Made by a program: the position numbers and the translations under genes. This document shows, one piece after another, positions 1-8,569 of a DNA stretch of 64,000 nucleotides. Position 1 is the stretch's first letter. Every line of letters begins with the position of its first letter. Below the pieces are notes generated by a model. The model saw only the letters and a list, made by a program, of their open reading frames with translations, made no database searches and had not been told where the DNA came from. The stretch comes from Bifidobacterium sp. ESL0704 (lineage in GTDB: Bacteria; Actinomycetota; Actinomycetes; Actinomycetales; Bifidobacteriaceae), in NCBI RefSeq assembly GCF_029392075.1, contig NZ_CP113929.1, forward strand, positions 1,984,001 to 2,048,000, read 5' to 3'.

Positions 1-1002
1 GGTGGCCCACGCGCCGTTGTCGCGGTCCATCATCGGATGGCAATCCGCACCGAACCAAGCGGGCATGCCCTGCTCGCTCAGGATGCGACGCACGCAGTCC
101 TTCATGAACTGGTTGGGGACGTTCAGATATTCGGTCGCGTCACCGCCTACCACGTTGCCCAAGTGCTCGATGCCGATCTTCTTGCCCTTGGCATGCTCGG
201 CACGCGGATCGTCGACGAGACAGACATAATCCTCAAGATGCGCCGGACCGACGTACTTCTTCCAGAACTCGACCGGCGTGATCTCGCCATCGCGATGGAA
301 CTCGCCGTCCTTGTCGGTCCACTCCCAATCGAAGCTCTTCGGCGGCTCGCCCAAGTGGATGGTGAGCATACGATGACCGGCCTCAACGCCCTCGTCAACG
401 ATCTTGTCAATCGCTGCCGGATCGGCGTACATATGTGCCACAGCGGTGTGCAGCATACGACGCAGCTGCGTGTTCATCTCGCCGGTGTTCTTCGAGGAGG
501 CCGTCTCCGGGAAGAAATCCTTGGGCACGGCGCCGTATTTCTTGTAGACGTTCATCGCCATCGTCCACTGTCCGCCGTCGCCCATCACGTCGGCGAGCAG
601 ATGCTGCATGAGCTGGGAATCCGCAGGCTCCCCTGCCCGCACCAGATCCGCGACGTCACGCAGGAAGTAATTGATGCGCTCAAGCTTGTCGAAGTACATC
701 GCATAGTTCTGCGAGAACTCGAACTGCTCGAGGTTGAGGTTCTGCTTGGCCACGAAACGCGCGACGTTCAATGAGCTGAAGAGCCAGCAGCGCCCGGAAC
801 GATTCTGGTTGGTGACCTCACCGTTGTCGACGGTCACGGAGAAACGGCGCTGAAGCCTGCGGGCCCTGTCATAATTGTGCGCGACCGGATTGATACCGGA
901 AGTGGTGACGGCGTTCATGGCCAGCGTGTTGACGGGTTTCGCTTCGAAATCGTCCTGCAACTGCCCCAGACGCTCGGTACTCAGCGGCTTCATTTCACTC
1001 AT
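1..1002 (-). CDS. pepC: Aminopeptidase C (bleomycin hydrolase family, C1), 3' end cut by window
   Basis: This is a cytoplasmic papain-fold cysteine aminopeptidase that removes N-terminal residues from peptides. The visible 334 residues start MSEMKPLSTERL and contain the active-site segment NRSGRCWLFSS, with the nucleophile at about Cys72. This matches the family's QxxGRCW signature. The catalytic His and Asn lie further downstream, beyond base 1, so completeness cannot be judged. The ATG at 1002 is preceded by AAAGGAG at a 9-nt spacing, which fixes the start. It sits alone on the minus strand, 188 bp beyond the end of the coiled-coil gene. The family assignment is firm. The real C-terminus is outside the window. 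Confidence 0.93.
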   Translation of the reverse strand, partial: MSEMKPLSTERLGQLQDDFEAKPVNTLAMNAVTTSGINPVAHNYDRARRLQRRFSVTVDNGEVTNQNRSGRCWLFSSLNVARFVAKQNLNLEQFEFSQNYAMYFDKLERINYFLRDVADLVRAGEPADSQLMQHLLADVMGDGGQWTMAMNVYKKYGAVPKDFFPETASSKNTGEMNTQLRRMLHTAVAHMYADPAAIDKIVDEGVEAGHRMLTIHLGEPPKSFDWEWTDKDGEFHRDGEITPVEFWKKYVGPAHLEDYVCLVDDPRAEHAKGKKIGIEHLGNVVGGDATEYLNVPNQFMKDCVRRILSEQGMPAWFGADCHPMMDRDNGAWAT

Positions 1003-1189
1003 TAGACAATGCTCCTTTACTTGGTTTACTTTCCACCATATTCCATACACAGTATCCGACACGCAGATTGGAATCCGCGGCGTCGCAAAGCCTCGGAATC
1101 AAGGCATATCAACGGATACGACAAAATACGAAAGCGCGCCATGGCGAAATCGCCACAGCGCACACAATCGTTATGCAAACCGGTAATGC

Positions 1190-2974
1190 TTACCGGTCCA
1201 CAGGGGCCCCACCAGCGGGCTCGCCGCCTTCAGGGAAAATGATGTTGTTGCTATTGATACGGCTCTGGTTATTGGCCGCAAACCTCGCGTTGGCAGGGAC
1301 TCCTCCGTTGACCGGAGCGTTCGGCGAAGGAGCAGCGGCATTACCGGCCGGAGAATTCTTTTTCGAAGTGTGATTCACCAGATTGGAAAGCTGCCGCATA
1401 CCGCTCTTGGAAGCGGCATCCTGCCCGGATTCCGAACCGTTCTGCGCCTGGGCCTGTGCCCTGTCATGGTGTTGGGGAGCCTGAACCGGTTGCGGCGCCG
1501 GAGCTTTGGCGGCATGGTTGCTTGGCGCGTAGGAGGCTGGCATCTGGGAAGCCGCAGCGGGAGCCTGGCTTGCAGAGGCAGCAGCACCTTGGCCCTGAGC
1601 CCCGCCCTTATCTTCGGGCTCGCGCTTTTCATCTTTTTGCTTGTCCGCTTGCGCGGCATCATCGAGATCATTGGCCACGGCATTAACCACCGGCACGTTG
1701 ATCTCGGACCGCTTGTCATCGGCAAAACCGAATCCGGAGAACGCATTGGTGAACATCGCACGCAGCTCGGTGACGCGTTGGGTAATAGTAGATTCGCGCT
1801 CCTGGAGATCCTTGATACGCTTCTGGAGCCCATCAAGCTCGCCCTGCGCGGCCTTGCGGCGCTCTTCGACGCGGGCCTCGGCATCCTTCTTGGCCTTGGC
1901 CACGATCTCTTCGGCCTGCGCATCGGCTTCCTGACGCTTTGAAACCGCATAGTTGTCGGCCTCGTCCCTCAGGTCCTTTGCCTTGGAGACCAGGCTGTCC
2001 GCTTCCTTCTTCGCGGCGGAACGGCTCTCCTCCAACTGCTTGAGCAAATCGTTGACCTTGCTGGTCGCCTCTTCCTGCTGCTTGGAGATGTCGGTGCGAA
2101 TCTGCTCGACCTCGGCATTGACCTGGCTCATGGTCTTGGTGCGCTGAACTTCGGCGTCATCGGCGATGCCCTGGGCCTTGGCCTTCGCATCATCGGTGAT
2201 CTCCGTAGCCTTGCGCTGCGCCTCGGTGGTCATGCGCGAAACCTGCTCACGCACGTTGGCGAGTTTCTTGTTGGCCTCGGCCAGCGCGGTCTCGATCTGA
2301 TCGCTGGCATCGCTTTTGAGTTTGGCGACCTCATCGTTCGCGGCTTTGCGCTGTTCGGCGACCTGCTGAGTGGCCTTGGCCTTGAGCTCGGCGATCTCGC
2401 GGTCCTGCTTGGCCTTTTCGCTGGCGAGACGCTTATTGTGCTCCTCGCGTGAATTGGTCAATTCGATTTCGATGGTGTCGCGCTGCTCGGTGACTTTCTT
2501 GGCGGTCTCCTCACGGAGTCTGGTGGCATCCTGGCGAGCGGAAGTCGTAATCGATTCGGACTCGGTCTGCGCTTTGGCCAGAATGGTGGCCGCCTTCGAA
2601 TTGGCCTCGTCGGTGATATGCTGCGCATCAAGCTTCGTATTGTTGATCAGGGTTTCCGCCTGATGCTGGGCCGCTGAACGGGTGCTGGCGGCATCCTGCT
2701 TGGCACGGTTGACCAGTTCCGTACTGGTCTGTTCGGCGCTGGCGAGCATCTGCTGGGCGTTGGCTCCCAACGAAGCGAATGAATTGCCCTGCGACGCCTT
2801 CCTGGCATTTTTCTTTTCCTCTTCGAGCTGCGCACGCAATTGCAGAATCGTCTGGTCGCTGGAATTGACCTGCGCACGCATACGATTGAGCGTCTGCTGC
2901 AACGAAGCCAGCTCCTGGTCTACCTGCTCCTTGTTATACCCGCGCAATTCTGTCGTGAAGCGGTCATCCGCCAT
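1190..2974 (-). CDS. DivIVA-like large coiled-coil protein
   Basis: This 594-residue cytoplasmic protein has a short N-terminal DivIVA-like motif (FTTELRGYNKEQVDQEL). An almost uninterrupted coiled coil of about 400 residues follows, rich in Ala, Glu, Lys and Arg. The last ~150 residues are Pro/Gln/Ala-rich and probably disordered. No membrane segment is visible. The ATG is preceded by AAAGGA at a good spacing. By analogy with actinobacterial DivIVA/Wag31 and polar scaffolds such as Scy and FilP, a role in cell shape, pole or septum organisation is likely, but this is inference. It is much longer than classical DivIVA (about 200-350 residues), so it is probably not the main DivIVA of the cell. 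Confidence 0.75.
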   Translation of the reverse strand: MADDRFTTELRGYNKEQVDQELASLQQTLNRMRAQVNSSDQTILQLRAQLEEEKKNARKASQGNSFASLGANAQQMLASAEQTSTELVNRAKQDAASTRSAAQHQAETLINNTKLDAQHITDEANSKAATILAKAQTESESITTSARQDATRLREETAKKVTEQRDTIEIELTNSREEHNKRLASEKAKQDREIAELKAKATQQVAEQRKAANDEVAKLKSDASDQIETALAEANKKLANVREQVSRMTTEAQRKATEITDDAKAKAQGIADDAEVQRTKTMSQVNAEVEQIRTDISKQQEEATSKVNDLLKQLEESRSAAKKEADSLVSKAKDLRDEADNYAVSKRQEADAQAEEIVAKAKKDAEARVEERRKAAQGELDGLQKRIKDLQERESTITQRVTELRAMFTNAFSGFGFADDKRSEINVPVVNAVANDLDDAAQADKQKDEKREPEDKGGAQGQGAAASASQAPAAASQMPASYAPSNHAAKAPAPQPVQAPQHHDRAQAQAQNGSESGQDAASKSGMRQLSNLVNHTSKKNSPAGNAAAPSPNAPVNGGVPANARFAANNQSRINSNNIIFPEGGEPAGGAPVDR

Positions 2975-3170
2975 AGTGATTCCTTTCGCCTTGCGACATC
3001 GGTCGCAGTTTCTGAAAGCCGATACATACTATTGCCTCATTGTAGTGTATTTTTCAAGCGTTCTATGCCGAAATGCGTCTAATCCACACAGACACCACGC
3101 GATTCGGAGTGTCCCTTCCCTAACGTTTGCCGAGAAGGGCGAACCTGCAGCTTTGCAAGGCGCCCGACCT

Positions 3171-3884
3171 TCAGGCGATGAGGATGTTCGACGACGTCGG
3201 TTCGAGGAAGTAACGGGCGGTCTGGCGCACCACCACACGGCATGCCTCCACCTGCTGATCCAGCGTCAAACCATGCTGCGGATGCGGCTGTTCGTTGATC
3301 ATCGGCAGGCTGACGAATCCGGAAAGCACTTTATTCTGGCCGGCCGTCCATCTCATCAGATTGTAGAACAGAGAATTGCAGACGAACGTGCCCGCGTCCG
3401 AACTCAAAGCCGAGGGAATCTCCTGTGAGGCAAAATCATCGAGGATGGAACGCAGAGGAAGCCTCGTCCAAAAAGCGGCGGGACCGTTCGAAGCGATTGG
3501 TTTACGCGCGGCCTCATCGGGAAGTTCAACGGCAACGCCGGTCATCTCACCGGAAATCGCCGTACGGGTGGTGTCGATGATGTTATTGGCGCAACGTTCC
3601 AGAAGAATCCCGCGGGCCGCGGCTTTAAGCCCCGTGGCAATGACGATGTCGGGATGTGTGGCTTCCAGCGTTTCCTTGAGCAGAGGCCAGCACTCGTCGA
3701 CGCTCACCGGCAAATCGACGGCGTTGATCGACACATCCGCATCCCTTAAGAGATCATCGCTTTCAAGGTCGGAAGCATCGCCGAGGCCAGCATCAGCGAG
3801 CGCATGCGGCACCACATGCGAAGGATTGTTCGAGATGCCCTCGTAGGGATCGAACCCGGAGATGACGACATTCAAATGTTCCAT
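3171..3884 (-). CDS. pcp: Pyroglutamyl-peptidase I family protein (catalytic His position changed)
   Basis: This 237-residue member of peptidase family C15 would remove N-terminal pyroglutamate from peptides in the cytoplasm. Visible family motifs are the N-terminal SGFDPYEG, the Glu-bearing segment RGILLER (Glu96) and the nucleophile segment AGTFVCNSLFY (Cys169). The third catalytic residue normally lies in a FIHxPYxPEQ motif. Here that segment reads GFVSLPMINEQ, so Ser192 replaces His. Nearby histidines (EQPHPQHG) could compensate, or activity may be reduced. The protein is about 20 residues longer than typical Pcp. A TAGACT box lies 6 nt before the ATG and no Shine-Dalgarno sequence is seen, suggesting a leaderless mRNA. 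Confidence 0.82.
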   Translation of the reverse strand: MEHLNVVISGFDPYEGISNNPSHVVPHALADAGLGDASDLESDDLLRDADVSINAVDLPVSVDECWPLLKETLEATHPDIVIATGLKAAARGILLERCANNIIDTTRTAISGEMTGVAVELPDEAARKPIASNGPAAFWTRLPLRSILDDFASQEIPSALSSDAGTFVCNSLFYNLMRWTAGQNKVLSGFVSLPMINEQPHPQHGLTLDQQVEACRVVVRQTARYFLEPTSSNILIA

Positions 3885-3890
3885 GATTCC

Positions 3891-3896
3891 AGTCTA
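3891..3896 (-). promoter_or_regulatory. Candidate -10 box (TAGACT) for leaderless pcp
   Basis: TAGACT on the minus strand ends exactly 6 nt before the pcp ATG, with no ribosome binding site between. That spacing would place the transcription start at or beside the start codon. The same arrangement recurs at several genes in this window. Confidence 0.5.
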
Positions 3897-3931
3897 GCGC
3901 GGAATGCGGCTCTGGTTGGCCGTATACGCTT

Positions 3932-5119
3932 TTATTCCCGTACAATCAGGGCGAGCAGGCGGCCTTCATGCTCTTTGTGGCCGAGACTTGCACGACGATG
4001 CGAGTAGAAAAGCGGGTTTTCCAACGTGCAGAGGCTGTGGCGCACCTCGCCGATACGCTCGGAGAGATTGGGACTACCTTCGCCGTCGGCGGCGCACAAA
4101 TCGGCAAGTTCCGCATCCTGATCGAGGTATTGTGTGGCGGCGCCGACACGTGGGGTCGAGCTGATGACATTGTCTGCCGGTATGCCAGCCTTGGCGAGTT
4201 CCTGCAGCGCGGCCTTGGCGATATCGATGCCGGGGCCTCCGAAACGGGTCAGGGTAAAGGTTGCCGGGAATTGCGCATCGAATTCGTCGGCGATCTGATC
4301 ACCGACCTCGTAGCAGTCGCCGCAGATGCAGGGGCCGAGCGTGGCCACGATACGATTCGGCTTCGCGCCTTTGGCCACCATCAGATCGACCGCAGACCCG
4401 ATGACCCCACGCTGCAACCCCTTCCGGCCGCAATGCGCCGCGCCGATCACACCCGCCTGCGCATCGGCCAGCAGCACCGGCAGGCAATCGGCCGCGAACA
4501 TGCCAAGCGCGATGCCGGTTTGCGCCGTGACCTCGGCGTCCGCTTCGAGGCGCGGATAGGCAGTCGGAGAGCCCGCATCGGCTTGGGACTGATTCGAAGA
4601 GGATTCATCGTTTTCGGTCGTGCCGGATTCGCTGATACTGATACGCGTATCGGTCTTGGTGATTGCAGTTCCGTCTGCGCCCTCGATCTCCTCGACATCA
4701 CGCTGTACCGCTATTGCATCGGTTTCTCCGGTCGCCGCACCATCACGCCGAGTTTGCGAACCGATAACCGTACCGGAACAATCGCAACCGTATGGTGCGT
4801 TGTACTCGAAGAACGTATCCACGTCAATGGCCTTGCCGGAATGGACCTGAGCCACCAAGGAAAGCGGAGCGCCCACTGCTTTGGCCAGCCCCATGCGATT
4901 GGCGACGACGGCAGCCGGGTCGTCACCTGACTTGCCGCCCAGATTGAGATTGCCCCAATCGTCGGTGCTTGAGCCGCCGAGCCGCGTGGTGTAGACGACC
5001 TTGACACCTGGCGCCAGGTCGATGGGAATCGTGACGGGAATGGGATTGCCGAATGTATCCGTCGATGGAATGGCATTGCTATTGAGAATCATGCCATCTT
5101 GGTTTGCAGTTTCACTCAT
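3932..5119 (-). CDS. YfiH/LACC1-family (polyphenol oxidase-like, purine nucleoside phosphorylase) protein
   Basis: This 395-residue protein belongs to the DUF152/YfiH family. Members have been described as multicopper-oxidase-like proteins and, more recently, as zinc-dependent purine nucleoside phosphorylase/adenosine deaminases. The metal-ligand motifs are visible: QVHSGKAID (His), AADCLPVLLAD (Cys), GAAHCGRKG (His), and the late GPCICGDCYEVG segment. Typical members have about 250 residues. The excess comes mainly from an acidic, Ser/Thr-rich insertion of about 75 residues (roughly 112-187) just before the conserved core. The ATG is preceded by AAGGTGG, which also reads as TAAGGT 6 nt upstream, so leadered and leaderless starts are both possible. 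The precise substrate is unknown. Confidence 0.8.
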   Translation of the reverse strand: MSETANQDGMILNSNAIPSTDTFGNPIPVTIPIDLAPGVKVVYTTRLGGSSTDDWGNLNLGGKSGDDPAAVVANRMGLAKAVGAPLSLVAQVHSGKAIDVDTFFEYNAPYGCDCSGTVIGSQTRRDGAATGETDAIAVQRDVEEIEGADGTAITKTDTRISISESGTTENDESSSNQSQADAGSPTAYPRLEADAEVTAQTGIALGMFAADCLPVLLADAQAGVIGAAHCGRKGLQRGVIGSAVDLMVAKGAKPNRIVATLGPCICGDCYEVGDQIADEFDAQFPATFTLTRFGGPGIDIAKAALQELAKAGIPADNVISSTPRVGAATQYLDQDAELADLCAADGEGSPNLSERIGEVRHSLCTLENPLFYSHRRASLGHKEHEGRLLALIVRE

Positions 5120-5223
5120 GCCGCCACCTTATCGCAAGACACACTCCGATATCAATGCAGTTGAAATCCAACCTCACGGTCCCCCTTATGAATGTCACCA
5201 CTCAATCGCCCCATTTTGACCAT

Positions 5224-5423
5224 CTTGGTGCACCAAGACACCCCAAACGAGTGGAAAAGTGTGAATTCTCCCTTAAAAGGTCATCTTGGTGCACCAAGAT
5301 GCCCCAAATGAACGGAAAAATGTGAATTTCCCCCTTAAAGACCCATCTTGGTGCACCAAGATACGAATATTCGAGAGAATTGATATCATATTGCCCCAAA
5401 ACCGGCAACTTGGTGGCACCAAC
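5224..5423. repeat. Array A: four ~62-bp-spaced palindromes (CTTGGTGCACCAAG)
   Basis: Three perfect 14-bp palindromes CTTGGTGCACCAAG lie at 5224-5237, 5285-5298 and 5347-5360. A 15-bp variant CTTGGTGGCACCAAC lies at 5409-5423. The three spacers are 47, 48 and 48 bp, and the first two resemble each other. The array fills the gap between the 3' end of the U32 gene and the 5' end of the YfiH-family gene, both on the minus strand. The same element forms arrays at 41.5 kb and 57.2 kb. No coding region is seen in 5120-5501. Confidence 0.9.
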
Positions 5424-5501
5424 ATAGCCAATAAGGAGGGTTAAGCGTTCATTACGGTGTCAGCGGCACACGTTAGTGACAGCCAGAGAAGAAGAAAACC
5501 T

Positions 5502-7067
5502 CTATTCAGCCTTGAGCGTGCGCTGCTTGGCACGCGACCGAATCATCGAGTGCTCGGCAATCGCGAATGGCAACGGCATCGAAAAGACATGCGCGGGGTT
5601 GTTGATTTCCTCGACGCTCTGACCGTCGGCGTCTTGCATGCCGCCTGCCGCGACCGTATAGTCAATCGGCTCGCGTCCCGGAATCAGGAACTCGATGAGC
5701 TGACCGGGTTCGATCTTGTTGCGGCTCATCAGGGTGAGACGTTGTGTCGCCTCGTCATAGCCGATGACCTCGCCGACCACGAGCCAGTCGCGGAAATAAC
5801 CGCCGCGATCGGTGTTCTGGCCGGCCTTGTGCTCCGGGTAGTAGAAACCGGTGGAATAATCACGGTGCGAAACCTTGTAGGGTTCGTCCTTAAGCCATTG
5901 GGGCAGCTCGACATGCTTTGGTTCAGCGTTCTGGGCTTTCGTGGCCTCGGCACCCACCAACGCCGGGACGCTCGCGGAAATCGTCGCCTTGGCCGCGGCC
6001 TCGGCGCCCGCATTCTGCACGCCACGGAAACCAATGGATCCGCTGGATTCAAGCTCCCCTACAGCGCGGGTCGCCCGCACGACGTCGGAACGACGCACCA
6101 TGTCGTGCAACGGCTTCAAGTGATTGCCGTCCGCATCCTCGAATCCGCGCTGCACCATATATTCATTGACCGCGCACTTGTAGGCGTTGGTGATCGCCGC
6201 AACATAGTACGCGCTTTTTGCCCGTCCTTCGATCTTGAGGCTTGAAGCGCCGGCGTCGATCATGTCGTCGATGTGTTCGAGCATGCACATGTCCTGCGAG
6301 TTGAAGAGGAAGGTGCCCTCGTCGTTTTCCTCGACCGGGAAGAACTGTCCGGGACGCTTCTGCTCGACGACGCTGTACTTCCAGCGACAGGGCTGCGAGC
6401 ACTCGCCGTGGTTGGCGTCGCGCCCGTTCATGTAGTTGGAGATGAGGCAGCGGCCGGAGAACGCCATGCACATCGAGCCGTGCACGAAGGTCTCGATATC
6501 CATGTCCTCGGGGATGTTGGCGCGGATGTCGGCAATCGCCTGCAGATCGAGTTCACGGGCCAGCACCACACGCCTCGCCCCCAGTTCGTAGAGGGCGTTG
6601 GCGGCAAGATAATTGGTCACGCCCGCCTGGGTGGAAACGTGCAATTCCAGTTGCGGGGCGATGGAATGAGCGGCCATCAGCACACCGATGTCGGTGATGA
6701 TCAGCGCGTCGATGCCTGTGGCGGCGAGGTGGGCAATGTAGGTCTTGATATCCTCGACCTCATCATTGTGCGGCAGGACGTTGCAGGTCACATACACCCT
6801 TGCCCCGCGCTCGTGGGCGTAGGCGGCGCCAACCTTCAGATCATCCATCGAAAGGTTCTTCGGCGCCGAACGCATGCCGAATTCCTTGCCACCGCAGTAG
6901 ACGGCGTCCGCGCCGAAATCGATGGCCGTCTTGAGGCTTCGTAAGCTGCCCGCAGGCGCCAACACCTCGGGCCTGCGCCGCCGTACCATCTTCGTCTGAA
7001 TCGGCTTGTTTTCGCTGCTTTCGGCCATCATTTCACCTTGATTGTTCTTGTATCCGCCCGTTTGCAC
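5502..7067 (-). CDS. U32 family peptidase-like protein (TrhP/YegQ type)
   Basis: This 521-residue protein belongs to the U32 family. Its N-terminal TIM-barrel part has the motifs EVLAPAGSLRSLKTAIDFGADAV (shown here only in part: LAPAGS and GADAVYCGG), HGSMCMAFSGRC and GECSQPCRWKY. The cysteines in these segments are conserved in the TrhP/RlhA branch, which takes part in prephenate-dependent hydroxylation of tRNA or rRNA. A tRNA-modification role is therefore likelier than proteolysis, but it is inferred. An Ala-rich stretch around residues 340-385 looks like an insertion before the C-terminal β-domain. The GTG at 7067 follows TAGACT by 6 nt (leaderless type). An internal ATG pair about 36 nt later, with AAGGTG upstream, is an alternative start. 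Confidence 0.85.
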   Translation of the reverse strand: MQTGGYKNNQGEMMAESSENKPIQTKMVRRRRPEVLAPAGSLRSLKTAIDFGADAVYCGGKEFGMRSAPKNLSMDDLKVGAAYAHERGARVYVTCNVLPHNDEVEDIKTYIAHLAATGIDALIITDIGVLMAAHSIAPQLELHVSTQAGVTNYLAANALYELGARRVVLARELDLQAIADIRANIPEDMDIETFVHGSMCMAFSGRCLISNYMNGRDANHGECSQPCRWKYSVVEQKRPGQFFPVEENDEGTFLFNSQDMCMLEHIDDMIDAGASSLKIEGRAKSAYYVAAITNAYKCAVNEYMVQRGFEDADGNHLKPLHDMVRRSDVVRATRAVGELESSGSIGFRGVQNAGAEAAAKATISASVPALVGAEATKAQNAEPKHVELPQWLKDEPYKVSHRDYSTGFYYPEHKAGQNTDRGGYFRDWLVVGEVIGYDEATQRLTLMSRNKIEPGQLIEFLIPGREPIDYTVAAGGMQDADGQSVEEINNPAHVFSMPLPFAIAEHSMIRSRAKQRTLKAE

Positions 7068-7073
7068 CGTTCC

Positions 7074-7079
7074 AGTCTA
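7074..7079 (-). promoter_or_regulatory. Candidate -10 box (TAGACT) for leaderless U32 gene
   Basis: TAGACT ends 6 nt before the GTG start on the minus strand, with no Shine-Dalgarno sequence. The geometry matches that at pcp. Confidence 0.45.
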
Positions 7080-7300
7080 GCCCCGATACGGTCTAGACAG
7101 CACAACACCGCCACCAAACCAAAAACGAAAAGACACACGAATACGGAACACATCCCGCACGACCGGCTTATGCCACAAATCGGTCATTAGCTCCCCACAA
7201 CGTAGATTTTTAGACTCCAAAACCTACATCAAGCGGCACTAATGGCAGGTCTGTGGCAGGATTGACCGGTTGAAGACAGAAGAGAGGATGGGCTGGGCAC

Positions 7301-7337
7301 GCCAAGACCGCGCACTGAGTAAGTATCCGGTCTTGGC
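7301..7337 (-). terminator. Hairpin downstream of the aldo/keto reductase gene
   Basis: GCCAAGACCG (7301-7310) and CGGTCTTGGC (7328-7337) form 10-bp perfect arms around a 17-nt loop, 33 bp past the reductase stop codon. There is no U-tract, so it may be a factor-assisted terminator or a stabilising 3' hairpin. I see nothing else in the 302-bp gap 7068-7369. Confidence 0.4.
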
Positions 7338-7369
7338 AACCCTAGATGAGTAACGTGCACCATCTCCAC

Positions 7370-8242
7370 TCAGGCGTTGAGCTTGGCGAGCTCCTCGGCG
7401 CTGAGCTTCAGATCGCCGGCCTTGAGGCTGTCGAGAATCGTTTCAGGGCGATGGGCGCCGGGGATGACGAAGACGTGACGCCCAAGGCTCAGCTCCCAGG
7501 CGAGCACGACCTGCTGGTGGCTCACCCCATGGGCCTGCCCGACCTCGCGGAACGGGTCGTACTTGGTCTCGTCCTTGGCCTTGCGGTAGCCGCCGAGCGG
7601 GCTCCAGCAGACGAACGGCAGCCCCAGCTTCTCGCAATAATCCAGCGTGTCACGGGTGGACTGGTAGGTCGGCGAGAACTGGTTCTGCACCGCCACCAGC
7701 TTGTCGCCCAAAATGCCACGGGCGATGTCGATCTGTTCGATCGAAGCGTTGGAGATTCCGGCGACCTTGGCCACGCCTTCATCCAGCAGCTGCTTGATGG
7801 CTTCGACGGACTCGTTATAGGGCACCTGTGGATCCGGACGGTGCAGATAGAGCAGATCGATGGTGTCGACGCCGAGTGCGAGCGCCGACTGCTTGCCGGC
7901 CTCAATCAGGTGCTCGGGCTGTCCGTTGACGCCCCAGGTCGGGGTCGTGCCGTCGTCGGCGAAATTGCGGAAATGACCGACTTTGGTGGCGATGGTCACC
8001 TCGTCCTTCGGCCCGTCCCAGCTGGCCATGGCACGGCGCACCAGCTTTTCGCCGGTCTGCTCCTCGCCGCCGGAGCAGTAATAGGACCATGCGGTGTCGA
8101 TGTGGCGGCATCCGGCGTCGAGCGCGGCGTGGATGGTTTCGATGCCTTTGGCCTCGCCCAGGTTGTTTTCGATGGTCAGCGGCATCTCGCCCAAACCGAT
8201 GGCGGTGGTGTCGAACGGGCCGAGATTACGATGTAATACCAT
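7370..8242 (-). CDS. Aldo/keto reductase
   Basis: This 290-residue cytoplasmic NAD(P)H-dependent oxidoreductase has the aldo/keto reductase (β/α)8 fold. The catalytic tetrad can be placed: Asp in CRHIDTAWSYY, Tyr in the same segment, Lys in IATKVGHF and His in LLYLHRPD. The C-terminal GAHRPETILDSL resembles the cofactor-phosphate and adenine-binding stretch. It belongs to the 'general stress/YdhF-like' broad group, and the substrate cannot be predicted. The ATG is preceded by AAAGGAG at 5-6 nt. It is transcribed divergently from the kinase gene, across a 327-bp gap carrying hairpin repeats. Confidence 0.88.
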   Translation of the reverse strand: MVLHRNLGPFDTTAIGLGEMPLTIENNLGEAKGIETIHAALDAGCRHIDTAWSYYCSGGEEQTGEKLVRRAMASWDGPKDEVTIATKVGHFRNFADDGTTPTWGVNGQPEHLIEAGKQSALALGVDTIDLLYLHRPDPQVPYNESVEAIKQLLDEGVAKVAGISNASIEQIDIARGILGDKLVAVQNQFSPTYQSTRDTLDYCEKLGLPFVCWSPLGGYRKAKDETKYDPFREVGQAHGVSHQQVVLAWELSLGRHVFVIPGAHRPETILDSLKAGDLKLSAEELAKLNA

Positions 8243-8326
8243 GTTGCTCCTTTGTCAGCGCTGTAACTACCAATGCTCCCAGCCTACGGAACCAAGCGGA
8301 TTTTCTCCACCCCATTGTCATCAAGA

Positions 8327-8452
8327 CACTTTGCTGCTGGCAGACGGCACGTAAGCCACGCTCATATGCAGTTTGCCAGCAGCAAAGTGCGAAACGAAAA
8401 CCTGATGCTGGTAAACAGCATCCAACAGACAACGAAACGCCGTTTACCAGCA
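8327..8452. repeat. Two hairpin-forming TGCTGG elements in the divergent gap
   Basis: The first element has perfect 16-bp arms, CACTTTGCTGCTGGCA (8327-8342) and its complement (8374-8389). The second has TGCTGGTAAAC (8406-8416) and GTTTACCAGCA (8442-8452), and also a small internal hairpin GATGCTG/CAGCATC. Related elements occur upstream of the HMG-CoA synthase gene at 43.6 kb. They lie between the divergent reductase and kinase genes, so they cannot be simple read-through terminators for both. Confidence 0.7.
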
Positions 8453-8569
8453 ACAAAAAAGCGAGCCGCTTCTCCAACGAGCAATAAATGATCGCCCCCT
8501 GTAAAGTTCGCCATACAGAGTAAAATACAGACAGTTTCTTAGCGAGGGTTGGATAGGAGAAGAGTCACG

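Noticed and set aside
5224..5423. Palindrome arrays as CRISPR
   Set aside because: The repeat is only 14-15 bp and a perfect palindrome, spacers within an array are homologous, and no cas genes are near.
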